The notes beneath the pieces are model-generated. The model was not told the origin of the DNA and made no database searches. It worked only from the letters and a program-made list of their open reading frames with translations. The position numbers were made by a program, and so were the translations under genes. Shown one piece after another: positions 8,297 through 17,732 of a stretch of 64,000 bases of DNA (position 1 is the stretch's first letter; every line of letters begins with the position of its first letter). The stretch covers positions 4,201,501 to 4,265,500 of the forward strand of contig NZ_JBAJNS010000001.1 in the NCBI RefSeq assembly GCF_037911585.1. Direction: 5' to 3'. Origin of the DNA: Streptomyces sp. GSL17-111 (GTDB taxonomy: Bacteria; Actinomycetota; Actinomycetes; Streptomycetales; Streptomycetaceae).

Positions 8297-8367
8297 GCGA
8301 TCGATCCTCGGGTCCGGGCTCCGCCGGTTCGAGTGGCCTGATGGCCATGATGTGAAAGAATCGGGCC

Positions 8368-9399
8368 ATGGCTCCAGTGAGCGCAGCGCTGCCGAACCAC
8401 CCCCACCGTCCCCGGCACCGGGTGGCCGTCCTCGTCCGGGACGGCCTCCTGCCGATCGAACTGGGCCTCGTGCACCGGCTGTTCGGCACCGCGGAGGCGC
8501 CGGACAGCAGCCCGCTCTACGAGGTGGTCACGTGTGCGGCGGAGCCGGGGCAGGTCCGGACCGACACCGACGTCACCGTCGGCGTGGCGCACGGCCCGGA
8601 GATCCTGGCGGAGGCCGACACGGTCGTCATCCCGGCCGCCGACGAGGACTACGTGCGCGACGACACCGCGCTGGCCCCCGCCCTCCGCGCGGCCCTGGCC
8701 CGGATCCGGCCCGGCGCGCGCGTCGCCTCGATCTGCACCGGCGCCTTCGTGCTGGCCGCCGCCGGGCTGCTCGACGGACGGCGGGCCACCACGCACTGGA
8801 GCTCCGCCGACCAGTTCCGCGGCCTCTTCCCGGCCGTCCGCCTCGACCCGGACGTCCTCTACACCGACGACGCCGGGGTGCTCACCTCCGCCGGGGTCGC
8901 CGCCGGCATCGACCTGTGCCTGCACATGATCCGGTGCGATCACGGGACGGCCGTGGCCGGCGCCGTCGCCCGGCGCTCCGTCGTCCCGCCGCACCGGGAG
9001 GGCGGCCAGGCGCAGTTCATCCAGCGCCCGGTGCCGCGTGAGGTGGGCGCCGGGTCGACCGTGCGGGCCCGGGCCTGGGCCGTCGAGCGGCTGCACGAGC
9101 CGCTGACGCTGCGGCAGCTGGCCGCGCGGGAGGGCATGAGCGTGCGGACGTTCACCCGGCGCTTCCGGGAGGAGGTCGGTGTCTCGCCGGGCCGGTGGCT
9201 GGCCCAGCAGCGCGTGCAGCGGGCCCGGCACCTGCTGGAGGAGAGCGATCTGCCGGTGGACCGGGTGGCCGCCGAGGCCGGGTTCGGCACGGCCGTCTCC
9301 CTGCGGCAGCACCTCCAGGCCGCGCTCGGCGTCTCGCCGAGCGCCTACCGGACGACGTTCCGCGCCCCGGAGCGCGCGCCGGTCCCAGGGGACGGCTGA
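8368..9399 (+). CDS. GlxA-type AraC-family regulator (DJ-1/PfpI plus HTH)
   Basis: Residues about 17-200 form a DJ-1/PfpI-like domain with the nucleophile-elbow sequence ASICTGAFVLAAAG. Residues about 235-335 hold an AraC double helix-turn-helix (LTLRQLAAREGMSVRTFTRR and VDRVAAEAGFGTAVSLRQHL). The layout equals that of AdpA encoded at 57726, but there is no TTA codon and no AdpA-like leader. The gene is divergent from the MFS transporter, which is its likely target. Confidence 0.9.
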   Translation: MAPVSAALPNHPHRPRHRVAVLVRDGLLPIELGLVHRLFGTAEAPDSSPLYEVVTCAAEPGQVRTDTDVTVGVAHGPEILAEADTVVIPAADEDYVRDDTALAPALRAALARIRPGARVASICTGAFVLAAAGLLDGRRATTHWSSADQFRGLFPAVRLDPDVLYTDDAGVLTSAGVAAGIDLCLHMIRCDHGTAVAGAVARRSVVPPHREGGQAQFIQRPVPREVGAGSTVRARAWAVERLHEPLTLRQLAAREGMSVRTFTRRFREEVGVSPGRWLAQQRVQRARHLLEESDLPVDRVAAEAGFGTAVSLRQHLQAALGVSPSAYRTTFRAPERAPVPGDG

Positions 9400-9429
9400 G
9401 CGCGCGGCCCCGCCGGGGTCGCGCGCTCA
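9397..9429. terminator. Bidirectional terminator between convergent genes
   Basis: A 15-bp stem (TGAGCGCGCG at 9397-9406 with CGCGCGCTCA at 9420-9429, extended by CCCC/GGGG and one G-T pair) closes on a 3-base loop. It contains the stop codon of the AraC-type gene and lies 20 bases from the stop of the convergent ehuA. Confidence 0.7.
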
Positions 9430-9449
9430 GCATGCCGTCCGTGCGTCGG

Positions 9450-10263
<814 letters not shown>

Positions 10264-10274
<11 letters not shown>

Positions 10275-10911
10275 GACGACGCTCCAGGGCTCGGATCAGA
10301 AGTGAGGCCGGGTAGGCGATGACGATGAAGGCGATGCCCACCACCGTGTAGGCCTCGAAGGTGAAGGTGGCGTTGCTGAAGGCGCGGGCCTCGCCCAGCA
10401 TCTCGAAGGCGCCGATGACCGCGATCATCGGCGAGTCCTTCAGCATGGCCACGACGTAGTTGCCGAGGGCCGGGACCACCCGGCGGAACGCCTGCGGCAG
10501 GATCACCGACGTCCACGTGCGGCGCCGCGGCAGACTCAGCGCGGTCGCGGCCTCCCACTGACCGGCGGGAACGCCGTCGATGCCGGCCCGGTACACCTCG
10601 GCGGTGTACGTGGAGTAGTGCAGGCCCAGGCCGATGATGCCGGTGGCGAGCGCGGACATCGAGATGCCCAGCTCGGGCACCACGTAGTACAGGAAGAACA
10701 GCTGCACCAGCAGCGGCGTGTTGCGGATGAACTCGGTGATCGAGAGCACCGGCCAGCTGATCCACTTGCGGTGCGAGCGCTGCAGGATGGCCCAGACGAG
10801 GCCGAGGGTGAAGGCCAGGAGGCTGCCGATGGCGAGCGCCTGGAAGGTGACGACCACACCGTCCCAGAAGTAGGGCATGAAGTCGCTGACGACGTCCCAG
10901 TTCCAGTTCAT
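10264..10911 (-). CDS. ehuD: Ectoine/hydroxyectoine-type ABC transporter permease EhuD
   Basis: A 215-residue membrane protein of the His/Glu/Gln/Arg/opine permease family with about five hydrophobic spans and the EAA-type loop EAATALSLPRRRTWTSVILP, where the ATPase docks. Its ATG overlaps the TGA of ehuC by ATGA, and its end overlaps ehuA by 11 bases, so translational coupling is likely. The N-terminal MNWNWDVVSDFMPYFWDGV is typical of the family. Confidence 0.87.
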
Positions 10912-11657
10912 CCCTGGCCTCCCGCCGTGCCGGCCCGCGCCTGTGACATTTCACCCTCGGGGCTCAGCTTCCGGCTCAGCAGGCCGGAGAACGGTCCCTT
11001 CTTCGGGGTCTGACCCAGCCCGGCCTTCGCCTTGCGCTCCAGCGCGCGCATGCCCCGCGTCAGGGCGAACGCGATCACGAAGTAGCAGACGAGGAGCAGG
11101 GTGTAGGCCGGGGCGCTCTCGCTCGTGGCGAGCCGGGAGAGGTTCCCGGCGAACGTCATGTCCGCCACCGAGATGACCGAGACGAGCGCGGTGCCCTTGA
11201 GCAGCTCGATCAGCAGATTGTTGAACGGCGGGATCATCTCCGGCCACGCCTGCGGCAGCTCGATGCGGCGCAGCCGCTGGCCCCGGGTGAAGCTGAGGGC
11301 GATGCCCGCCTCCCGCTGGGCGGCCGTGACGGCCTGGAGCGCGCCGCGCACGATCTCCGAGCCGTAGGCGCCGTAGGTCAGGCCCAGGGCCAGGACGCCC
11401 GCCGCCATCGGCACGAACTGCCAGCCGAACATGAGCGGGAAGGCGAAGGCCATCCAGAGCATGAAGATCAGCGCGGAGGTGCCGCGGAAGATCTCGAAGT
11501 AGGTGCCGGCGACGAACCGCACGATCCACAGGCGGTGCGTGCGCGCGATGCCGACGCTGAACGCCACCAGGGCTGCCAGGGCGGCGCTGTAGACGGTCAC
11601 CTGGATGGTGATCCACACGCCGGGCAGGAACCACTCGGTGAAGATGCCTGAACTCAT
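10908..11657 (-). CDS. ehuC: Ectoine/hydroxyectoine-type ABC transporter permease EhuC
   Basis: The ATG at 11657 overlaps the ehuB stop by ATGA; a GTG six bases further upstream is possible. The 249-residue protein has about five hydrophobic spans and the coupling loop EAGIALSFTRGQRLRRIELP. A basic C-terminal tail (RALERKAKAGLGQ) faces the cytosol. It would pair with EhuD to form the membrane channel. Confidence 0.87.
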   Translation of the reverse strand: MSSGIFTEWFLPGVWITIQVTVYSAALAALVAFSVGIARTHRLWIVRFVAGTYFEIFRGTSALIFMLWMAFAFPLMFGWQFVPMAAGVLALGLTYGAYGSEIVRGALQAVTAAQREAGIALSFTRGQRLRRIELPQAWPEMIPPFNNLLIELLKGTALVSVISVADMTFAGNLSRLATSESAPAYTLLLVCYFVIAFALTRGMRALERKAKAGLGQTPKKGPFSGLLSRKLSPEGEMSQARAGTAGGQG

Positions 11658-12616
11658 GAGCACAGCTCCTCGGCGGTCAGGTCGGTCATCTCGGCCTTGG
11701 TGAAGCCGTAGGGCCTGACGATCTCGAGCAGCTCCTCGTAGTCGTTCTCCTTGAGCTTGTGCAGTTCCTCGTTGAAGGCGTCGCGCAGGTTCTTCTCCGA
11801 CAGCCGGAAGGCGGTGCCCCCCGCGCCGTAGGCGGGTTCACCGTCGACGACCGGCTGGAAGGGCTCCGTGGACTCCGCACGGGTGCTGTTCTCCACCACT
11901 CCCTGGACGGTGACGTTCGTTCCGGCGAAGGCGTCCACCCGGCCCTGGACGACGGCGTCGAGCCCGGCGACCTGGTCGGGGAGGATGAGGACGTTCGAGA
12001 TCCCGGCCGCCTCGGCGTAGGAGACCTGTGCGTACGCCTCGCCGCTGGCCAGCTTTAGGCCCTGGTCGGCGATGTCCTGGTAGCTCTGGATGTTGTTGGG
12101 GTTGCCCGCCGGGACGATGAACGCGTCGAGCATCAGGTAGTCCGGGTCGGAGAAGAGCACCTGCTCGCACCGGACGGGATTGATGTACATGCCCGCCGAC
12201 ACCACGTCGAACTGCTGGGCCTTGAGACCGGGGATCAGGGCGCTGAACTCGGTGGGCACCGGTTCGATCCGCGGCACGCCCAGCCGCTCGAAGATCACCT
12301 TGGCGATGGCCGGGGCCTCGCCCGCCGCCTCCCCCTCTGAGTTGATGTAACCGAACGGCGGCTCGTTCGCGATGCCGATCCGGACGTTCCCGCGATCCCG
12401 GAGCCTCTCCAGGAGATCGCCACCCTCCACTTCCCCCTCGGCGGGTGCCTTGCTGCACCCGGCTGCACCCAGAAGGCCCAGCGCCGCCGCTCCGCCGAGC
12501 AGCGTGCGGCGGCTGATGGGTCTCCCGATGCCACTGGATTCGCTCAATGTCTGGAACTTCCTCGGTGGTGGAGCCATGGGCGCGCGGCTACCCAGACGCG
12601 TTGAAGATATGCCCAT
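11654..12616 (-). CDS. ehuB: Ectoine/hydroxyectoine-binding lipoprotein EhuB
   Basis: A 320-residue solute-binding protein of the SBP_bac_3 family. It has a twin-arginine start (RR at 36-37), hydrophobic stretch and lipobox GAAGC with Cys54, so export by Tat and lipid anchoring are expected. The mature domain opens VRIGIANEPPFGYIN and contains FSALIPGLKAQQFDVVSAGMYI and NPVRCEQVLFSDPDY, characteristic of EhuB. The start is uncertain: 12616 has a poor ribosome binding site, and ATG 12577 is an alternative. It is first gene of ehuBCDA. Whether ectoine is the real ligand is inferred from family only. Confidence 0.85.
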   Translation of the reverse strand: MGISSTRLGSRAPMAPPPRKFQTLSESSGIGRPISRRTLLGGAAALGLLGAAGCSKAPAEGEVEGGDLLERLRDRGNVRIGIANEPPFGYINSEGEAAGEAPAIAKVIFERLGVPRIEPVPTEFSALIPGLKAQQFDVVSAGMYINPVRCEQVLFSDPDYLMLDAFIVPAGNPNNIQSYQDIADQGLKLASGEAYAQVSYAEAAGISNVLILPDQVAGLDAVVQGRVDAFAGTNVTVQGVVENSTRAESTEPFQPVVDGEPAYGAGGTAFRLSEKNLRDAFNEELHKLKENDYEELLEIVRPYGFTKAEMTDLTAEELCS

Positions 12617-12804
12617 CTCTTTCAGCCGTGATCAGGTGGTAACCCTGTCGTGCCCCGTTCGGGGTACGGGCGTGCGCCCAGGGGGTGTTGTGGGCCGTGG
12701 GCCCCACGGCGCGGACGCGGGGAGCGGGCCGCGTCCGCCGTCACGCGGCACGTCGGCGCGCGCCGTACCGAAGGCGAAACAACGGCTATGTCATGATTTG
12801 GCCC

Positions 12805-13347
12805 ATGCGGACGTCCTGGCAGGCCGACGAGTGCGCGGCATCCGACCCCGGGGGAGCGGCGGGCCCCACGGCCGACACGGCGGCGGGCCGGCTCCTGCTC
12901 GCCCTCCGGCACGGCAACCAGCTCGCCTTCGACACCGGCCTCGCGGAGCTGGACTGCGACGAGCGCACGCGCGACCTCGTCGCCGCGCTGTGCCGGGTCG
13001 CCGGAGACGCCGTCCGCCGCGCCCACCCCGCGCCCGAGGCGGGCGACCGCGTCCTGCGCCGGCTGGCCGCGTCCGCCGCCGCCCCGCCGGGGGAGCGGTG
13101 GGTGGAGACGGACGAGGACGCCGCCCCGCACGTCGCCGTCCTCATCGAGGCCGTCGAGCAGAGCGACACCGAGGCCGTCCAGGACCTGGTGCGGGCCACT
13201 CCGGACACCACCTTCGTCCTCGGCAAGCTGGTGCACGCCGTGTCCCTCCTGCTCCCGGCCGTGCCCCGGCCGTACCTGCGCCGCGTGCTGGCCGAGCTGC
13301 GGGACCGGGACGCCGCCTGGTCACGGGCACCCCAGGACATCGGGTAG
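12805..13347 (+). CDS. Hypothetical protein (180 aa)
   Basis: The ATG at 12805 (MRTSWQADEC) begins the coding-like part; the frame extends upstream without a start signal. The protein is alpha-helical in appearance, with AGRLLLALRHGNQLAFDTGLAEL near residues 33-55 and a C-terminal helix-rich part ending YLRRVLAELRDRDAAW. No domain is recognised. It ends 31 bases before a tRNA-Lys gene, with which it may be co-transcribed. Confidence 0.6.
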   Translation: MRTSWQADECAASDPGGAAGPTADTAAGRLLLALRHGNQLAFDTGLAELDCDERTRDLVAALCRVAGDAVRRAHPAPEAGDRVLRRLAASAAAPPGERWVETDEDAAPHVAVLIEAVEQSDTEAVQDLVRATPDTTFVLGKLVHAVSLLLPAVPRPYLRRVLAELRDRDAAWSRAPQDIG

Positions 13348-13378
13348 GATTTTCCTGCCGGTCACCGCACCGGCGTCC

Positions 13379-13452
13379 GCGCCGCTAGCTCAGTTGGTTA
13401 GAGCAGCTGACTCTTAATCAGCGGGTCCGGGGTTCGAGTCCCTGGCGGCGCA
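13379..13452 (+). tRNA. tRNA-Lys (anticodon CTT), copy 2
   Basis: Same 74-base sequence as the copy at 4264-4337, on the opposite strand: acceptor GCGCCGC/GCGGCGC, anticodon CUU, T-loop TTCGAGT. CCA is not encoded. Confidence 0.97.
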
Positions 13453-13460
13453 CATGATCG

Positions 13461-13486
13461 AGGGCCCCCGCTCCGGCGGGGGCCCT
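13461..13486 (+). terminator. Hairpin terminator after tRNA-Lys copy 2
   Basis: AGGGCCCCCGC (13461-13471) pairs over 11 bp with GCGGGGGCCCT (13476-13486) around a TCCG loop, eight bases past the tRNA. It can also serve the convergent DUF3830 gene. Confidence 0.75.
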
Positions 13487-13531
13487 CGGCGTTGCCCGGC
13501 GCGTGGTCGCGCCGTGGGCCGGGCGGCTGCC

Positions 13532-14035
13532 TCAGGAGGCCCGGCGGAACGAGAGCGTCTCGCCGATCGCGCCGGACCGCCACAGGTCCTGGCAGGCCTC
13601 GGCCATCCGGTCCAGCCCCTCCACCACGCCGCCCCACACGATGCCGGGCACCCAGCCGGCGTCGCCGTTGATCAGCAGGTTGTTCCGCTCGTAGAACAGC
13701 GCCAGGTCCACCACCGTCGCCCGCCCCTGGTGCCGGGCGTCCGTCTCGTAGCCGTAGGAGGCGGTGCCGAGCTGGACGTCGGTGAACGTGAAGTAGCACA
13801 GGTCGCCCGGGATCGGGGTGATCGTGGGGTTCTCCAGCGGCGGCTCCTCCGGGGCGAAGGGCGGCACCAGCGCGTAGATCTCGTTGCGCGCGTACTTGGC
13901 GTGGTAGACGTCCCCGCCGAGCGGAAGCGCGTCCCACACCGCGGCACAGGTGACGGGCGCGCGGTCGTCCAGCAGCTTGGCGGTGCAGCGCACCCCTCGC
14001 TTGTCGAGCGACACCTCGATGAAGCGGTCGGCCAT
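13532..14035 (-). CDS. DUF3830 (cyclophilin-like) family protein
   Basis: A 167-residue protein with an AAGGAG-type site before its ATG. Family hallmarks are DVYHAKYARNEIYALVPP, ENPTITPIPGDLCYF and the C-terminal GLDRMAEACQDLWRSGAIGETLSF. The family adopts a cyclophilin-like fold of unknown activity and is often found beside amidases and Asp/Glu-racemase-superfamily genes, as here. It is the third gene of a probable operon with the 2-hydroxyacid dehydrogenase and the amidase. Confidence 0.85.
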   Translation of the reverse strand: MADRFIEVSLDKRGVRCTAKLLDDRAPVTCAAVWDALPLGGDVYHAKYARNEIYALVPPFAPEEPPLENPTITPIPGDLCYFTFTDVQLGTASYGYETDARHQGRATVVDLALFYERNNLLINGDAGWVPGIVWGGVVEGLDRMAEACQDLWRSGAIGETLSFRRAS

Positions 14036-14105
14036 CGTCTCTCCTTGGCGGGTCGGGCGGGTCGGGCGGGTCGGCGGAACGGCCGGACAGCGGGAACGGC
14101 CGCGA

Positions 14106-15530
14106 TCAGGGGTGGGCCGCGCGCTCGGCCAGCAGCGGGGGCGCGGGCAGCCGGGGGAGCTCCGTGCCGTAGAGGGCGTGCGCCGCGCGCAGCACCAGCG
14201 CGTCGGAGTGCCGGGCCCCGACGAGCTGGACGCCGATCGGCAGCCCCGCGTCGTCCAGCCCGCACGGCACGCTGGCGGCGGGCTGCTGGGTGAGGTTGAA
14301 GGGGTAGCTGAAGGGCGTCCACTCCGTCCACCGCCGGTGCGGCGAGCCCTTCGGGACCTCCACGCCGATCTCGAACGCCGTGCCCGGCGTCGTCGGCGTC
14401 ACGAGGAGGTCGTAGCGCTGGTGGAACGCGCCGAGCCGGGCCCCGAGCGCCATCCGGACGTCGACAGCCGCCAGGTAGTCCAGCGCCGAGTACCGGGCGC
14501 CCTCCTCGATCACCTCCCGCAGACCGGGGTCGAGCCGGGCGCGCTGCTCCGGGCCGAGGTGCTGGGTGACGCGGGCGGCCCCGCTGAACCACAGCACGTG
14601 GAAGGCGTCGACCGGGTCCTCGAAGCCCGGGTCGGCCTCCTCGACGTGGGCGCCGAGCTCCTCCAGCGTCTCCACGGCCCGCCGCACGGCGGCGGCGACC
14701 TGCGGCCGCACCGCCACCCGGCCGTCGAAGTCGGGGGAGTAGGCCACCCGCAGCCCGGCCACCCCGCCCGCCAGCTGGTCCCGGAAGCTGCCGGGGAACG
14801 GCGCGAGCGCCGACCAGTCCCGGGGGTCGCTCGCCCCGATGACGTCGAGCAGCAGTGCCGCGTCGGCCGCGTCCCGCGTCATCGGGCCGACGTGCGCGAG
14901 CGTCCCGAAGGCGCTCGCGGGGTACAGCGGCACCCGGCCGTAGGTGGGCTTGAGCGCGAAGATCCCGCTGAACGCCGCCGGGATGCGCACCGAGCCGCCG
15001 CCGTCGGTGCCCAGGGCCAGCGGCCCGGCCCCGAGCGCGACGGCCGCCGCCCCGCCGCCGCTGGAGCCGCCCGCCGTCCGGGCCGGGTCGTAGGGATTGC
15101 CGGTGGCGCCGTGCCGGGGGCTGTCGGTGACGCCCTTCCAGCCGAACTCCGGGGTGGTCGTCTTCCCGAGGAACACCGCGCCGTGCTCGCGCAGCCGCGC
15201 CACGGACGGGGCGTCCTCCTCCCAGGGTCCGGCGTCGGAGATCGTCCACGACCCCTTGTAGGTGGGCGCGCCGCGTTGCAGCAGGATGTCCTTGACCGTC
15301 ACCGGGACGCCGTCCACCAGCCCGGCGGGCGCACCGCGCCGCCAGCGCTCCGCGGAGGCGCGCGCCTGTTCCAGTGCGGTGTCCCCGTCGATGCGCACGA
15401 AGGCGTTCACCCGGGGGTCGACGCCCTCGGCGCGCTCCAGCGCCGCCCGCGTGACCTCCACGGGCGAGAAGTCACCCGCGGCGTATCCCGCGACGAGCCG
15501 GCCCGCCGTCAGGGCGGTGAGATCGGTCAA
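14106..15530 (-). CDS. Amidase-signature family amidohydrolase
   Basis: The start is TTG at 15530 with GGAGG six bases upstream, 12 bases after the preceding stop. The 474-residue protein carries the full Ser-cisSer-Lys triad: Lys in VTVKD, cis-Ser in GGSVR and the nucleophile in GGSSGGG. It hydrolyses a carboxamide, probably a small catabolic intermediate given its neighbours. The amidase signature family also includes aryl acylamidases and Glu-tRNA amidotransferase A, but the absence of gatB/gatC nearby and the operon context speak for catabolism. Confidence 0.9.
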   Translation of the reverse strand: MTDLTALTAGRLVAGYAAGDFSPVEVTRAALERAEGVDPRVNAFVRIDGDTALEQARASAERWRRGAPAGLVDGVPVTVKDILLQRGAPTYKGSWTISDAGPWEEDAPSVARLREHGAVFLGKTTTPEFGWKGVTDSPRHGATGNPYDPARTAGGSSGGGAAAVALGAGPLALGTDGGGSVRIPAAFSGIFALKPTYGRVPLYPASAFGTLAHVGPMTRDAADAALLLDVIGASDPRDWSALAPFPGSFRDQLAGGVAGLRVAYSPDFDGRVAVRPQVAAAVRRAVETLEELGAHVEEADPGFEDPVDAFHVLWFSGAARVTQHLGPEQRARLDPGLREVIEEGARYSALDYLAAVDVRMALGARLGAFHQRYDLLVTPTTPGTAFEIGVEVPKGSPHRRWTEWTPFSYPFNLTQQPAASVPCGLDDAGLPIGVQLVGARHSDALVLRAAHALYGTELPRLPAPPLLAERAAHP

Positions 15531-15542
15531 CGCGTCCTCCCG

Positions 15543-16505
15543 TCAGTGCGCCGGGACGTAGCCCAGCTGCTTGTCGACGATGTTGAGCAGCGGCCTGCCC
15601 GCCACCCAGTGGTCGAAGTTGTCGCAGAACTGCTCGGCGAGGTCGCGCCGCCAGCCCAGCGTGTCGCCGCTCATGTGCGGGGAGATCCACAGGCCCGGCA
15701 CGTCCCACAGGGGACTGTCGGGGCCCAGGGGCTCCTCCCGGAGGACGTCCACGGCGGCCCCGCGCAGCCGTCCGGTGCCCAGCGCGTCGACGAGGTCGGC
15801 GGTGACGACGTGCGCGCCCCGGCCGATGTTGACGAACGCCGCCCCGTCCTTCATCCGGGCGAAGGCCTTCGCGTCGAAGAGGCCGTCCGTGGCGGGGGTG
15901 AGCGGGGCGGCGCAGACCACCCAGTCGGCTTCCGGGAGAAGGCCGTCCAAAGCCTCGAAGCCGTTCACGTGACCGAATTCCGCGTCCCCTTCCCGTGCCG
16001 TGCGGCCGACGAGTTCCACCGAGACGCCCAGGGCCAGCAACGTGCGGCCGATGGCCCTTCCGATCGGGCCCGACCCGACCACGACCGCGCGGGTTCCCCC
16101 GACCCGCATGGTCTCCCGATGCTGCCACCGGTGGGAACGCTGCAATTCCCATGAACCGGCAAAATCCTTGGCCATTGCCAGGACCCATCCGGTGACGTAT
16201 TCGGCGATGGGCTGGTCGAAGACGCCCCGGGCATTGGTGATCACCGCGTCCGACCCCGCCAGCTCCGGCAGCAGCCGGTCCACGCCCGCGCTCGCGGTGT
16301 GCACCCAGGACGGCCGCGGACCGTCCCCGGGCCAGGCGCGTTTCACCGCGTCGGAGAGGAAGTTCCACACCAGCAGGACGTCGGCCTCGGGCAGTGCGGC
16401 GGCGAGCCCCTCCTCGTCGGTGCGGAGCACCCGCGCCCGCCCCGCCAACCGCCGGAGATCCGGTGGCGGGTCGTCGTCGAGCACCAGGACGCGGGGTTCT
16501 GCCAT
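15543..16505 (-). CDS. D-isomer-specific 2-hydroxyacid dehydrogenase
   Basis: The start at ATG 16505 (MAEPRVLVLDDD) has GAGAGG ten bases upstream. The 320-residue protein has the NAD-binding motif VVGSGPIGRAIG and the catalytic Arg (NIGRGAHVV), Glu (DVLREEPLG) and His (ISPHMSGDT). It reduces or oxidises a 2-oxo/2-hydroxy acid in the cytosol. It is first in the operon with amidase and DUF3830 and is divergent from two racemase-superfamily genes, suggesting one pathway for a small dicarboxylic or amino acid derivative. Confidence 0.9.
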   Translation of the reverse strand: MAEPRVLVLDDDPPPDLRRLAGRARVLRTDEEGLAAALPEADVLLVWNFLSDAVKRAWPGDGPRPSWVHTASAGVDRLLPELAGSDAVITNARGVFDQPIAEYVTGWVLAMAKDFAGSWELQRSHRWQHRETMRVGGTRAVVVGSGPIGRAIGRTLLALGVSVELVGRTAREGDAEFGHVNGFEALDGLLPEADWVVCAAPLTPATDGLFDAKAFARMKDGAAFVNIGRGAHVVTADLVDALGTGRLRGAAVDVLREEPLGPDSPLWDVPGLWISPHMSGDTLGWRRDLAEQFCDNFDHWVAGRPLLNIVDKQLGYVPAH

Positions 16506-16601
16506 GGGTGGGAAACCTCTCGGAAACGGAGCGGTGATGGAGCGGTGATGGAGGAGCGGGATACTCGGTGGCACGGCCGGAGTACGGCGTCGGGTGAAGG
16601 A

Positions 16602-16630
16602 TTGACCACGGTAGGGATCGGAAACTACCT
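16602..16630 (+). promoter_or_regulatory. Candidate promoter with embedded operator for the racemase-type genes
   Basis: TTGACC (16602-16607), a 17-base spacer and CTACCT (16625-16630) resemble a vegetative -35/-10 pair. The inverted repeat GGTAG-N10-CTACC (16610-16629) sits between and over these elements, where a repressor would act. The first gene starts at 16748. This is pattern reading only. Confidence 0.4.
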
Positions 16631-16747
16631 TCGTCAATGAAGGCATCTGATCCTGCGTCTCCGGCTTTCCGCCGGTCTGCGTTTTCTCTCTGCTTCTCCT
16701 CTTGTTGCGGCTATTGGCCATCCCTGCGTCTGTTTGAGGGGCTCGCA

Positions 16748-17680
16748 ATGGATGTCTCGTTTCTCGGCGGTCCCGGTCCACAGCGTGGTGTGGGGATCGT
16801 GGCCCCTTTCGATTTCGCGCTGGATCGCGAGCTGTGGCGCTGGGTCCCCGACGACGTCTCGCTCCACCTCACCCGGACCCCGTTCGTGCCCGTGGAGGTG
16901 AGTCTCGACCTCGCGCGGCTGGTCAGCGAGCACGCCACGCTGCGCGAGGCCGTCCAGGCCCTGACGGCCGTCTCCCCGGAGGTCGTCGCCTACGCCTGCA
17001 CCTCGGGGTCGTTCGTCGGCGGGCAGGCCGGGGAACTGGCGATGTGCACGGCCATGAACCTCGCGGGCGAGACCCCGGCGCTGACCACCTCCGGCGCGCT
17101 GCTGCACGCGCTGCGCGAGATCGACGCCCGGCGCGTCGCCCTCGTCACGCCGTACACCAAGTCCGTCACCGACGCCCTGGAGGACTACCTGGGCGAGGCG
17201 GGCATCGAGGTCACCGGCCGCTGCTACCTGGGGCTCACGCGGGAGATCTGGCGCGTCCCCTACCGGGACGTCACGGGCATGGCCCGGGAGGCGACGGCGG
17301 AGGGCGAGCCGGACGCCCTGTTCATCAGCTGCACCAACCTCCCCACCTACGACGTCATTCCGCAGCTGGAGGCCGAGCTGCGGATGCCGGTGCTCTCCGC
17401 CAACCAGGTGACCGTCTGGTCCGCGCTGCGCAGCATCGGCAAGCAGGCCGTCGGCCCCTACCAGGCGTTGCTGGACCCGGTCGCCAGACGCGGCCCGGCC
17501 GCGATGTCCGGCCTGCCGTCACCGGGCGCGCCCGAGGAGGACGCGCGGGAGGTGCCCCACGCGCCCCCGGAGGTGGCCCTCGCGGGCTCGGCCCTGCCCG
17601 GACCGGAGCCGGAGCTGGCCGACCCCCTGGGCGAGCCGCCCTTCCCCGACGACCTGACGGGCGGCCAGCCGCCGCTCTGA
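16748..17680 (+). CDS. Asp/Glu racemase superfamily enzyme, maleate isomerase/EutA-like
   Basis: The ATG at 16748 follows GAGGGG at proper distance; the longer frame from 16637 lacks a start signal. The 310-residue protein has the two catalytic cysteines of the maleate isomerase/EutA group, Cys84 in YACTSGSF and Cys195 in ISCTNLPTYDV. Residues after about 245 form a Pro/Gly/Glu-rich, probably disordered tail not usual in the family. EutA proteins occur in ectoine-use loci, and an ehu transporter lies 4 kb away, but the activity here is not proven. Confidence 0.82.
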   Translation: MDVSFLGGPGPQRGVGIVAPFDFALDRELWRWVPDDVSLHLTRTPFVPVEVSLDLARLVSEHATLREAVQALTAVSPEVVAYACTSGSFVGGQAGELAMCTAMNLAGETPALTTSGALLHALREIDARRVALVTPYTKSVTDALEDYLGEAGIEVTGRCYLGLTREIWRVPYRDVTGMAREATAEGEPDALFISCTNLPTYDVIPQLEAELRMPVLSANQVTVWSALRSIGKQAVGPYQALLDPVARRGPAAMSGLPSPGAPEEDAREVPHAPPEVALAGSALPGPEPELADPLGEPPFPDDLTGGQPPL

Positions 17681-17732
17681 GCACGGGCCCGTCCGAGCCC
17701 GTACCAGCCCCCACCTGCGACAGGAGTGGTTC

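Noticed and set aside
13950..16154. 734-codon plus-strand frame
   Set aside because: It is antisense to the amidase and dehydrogenase, whose catalytic motifs are all intact on the other strand.
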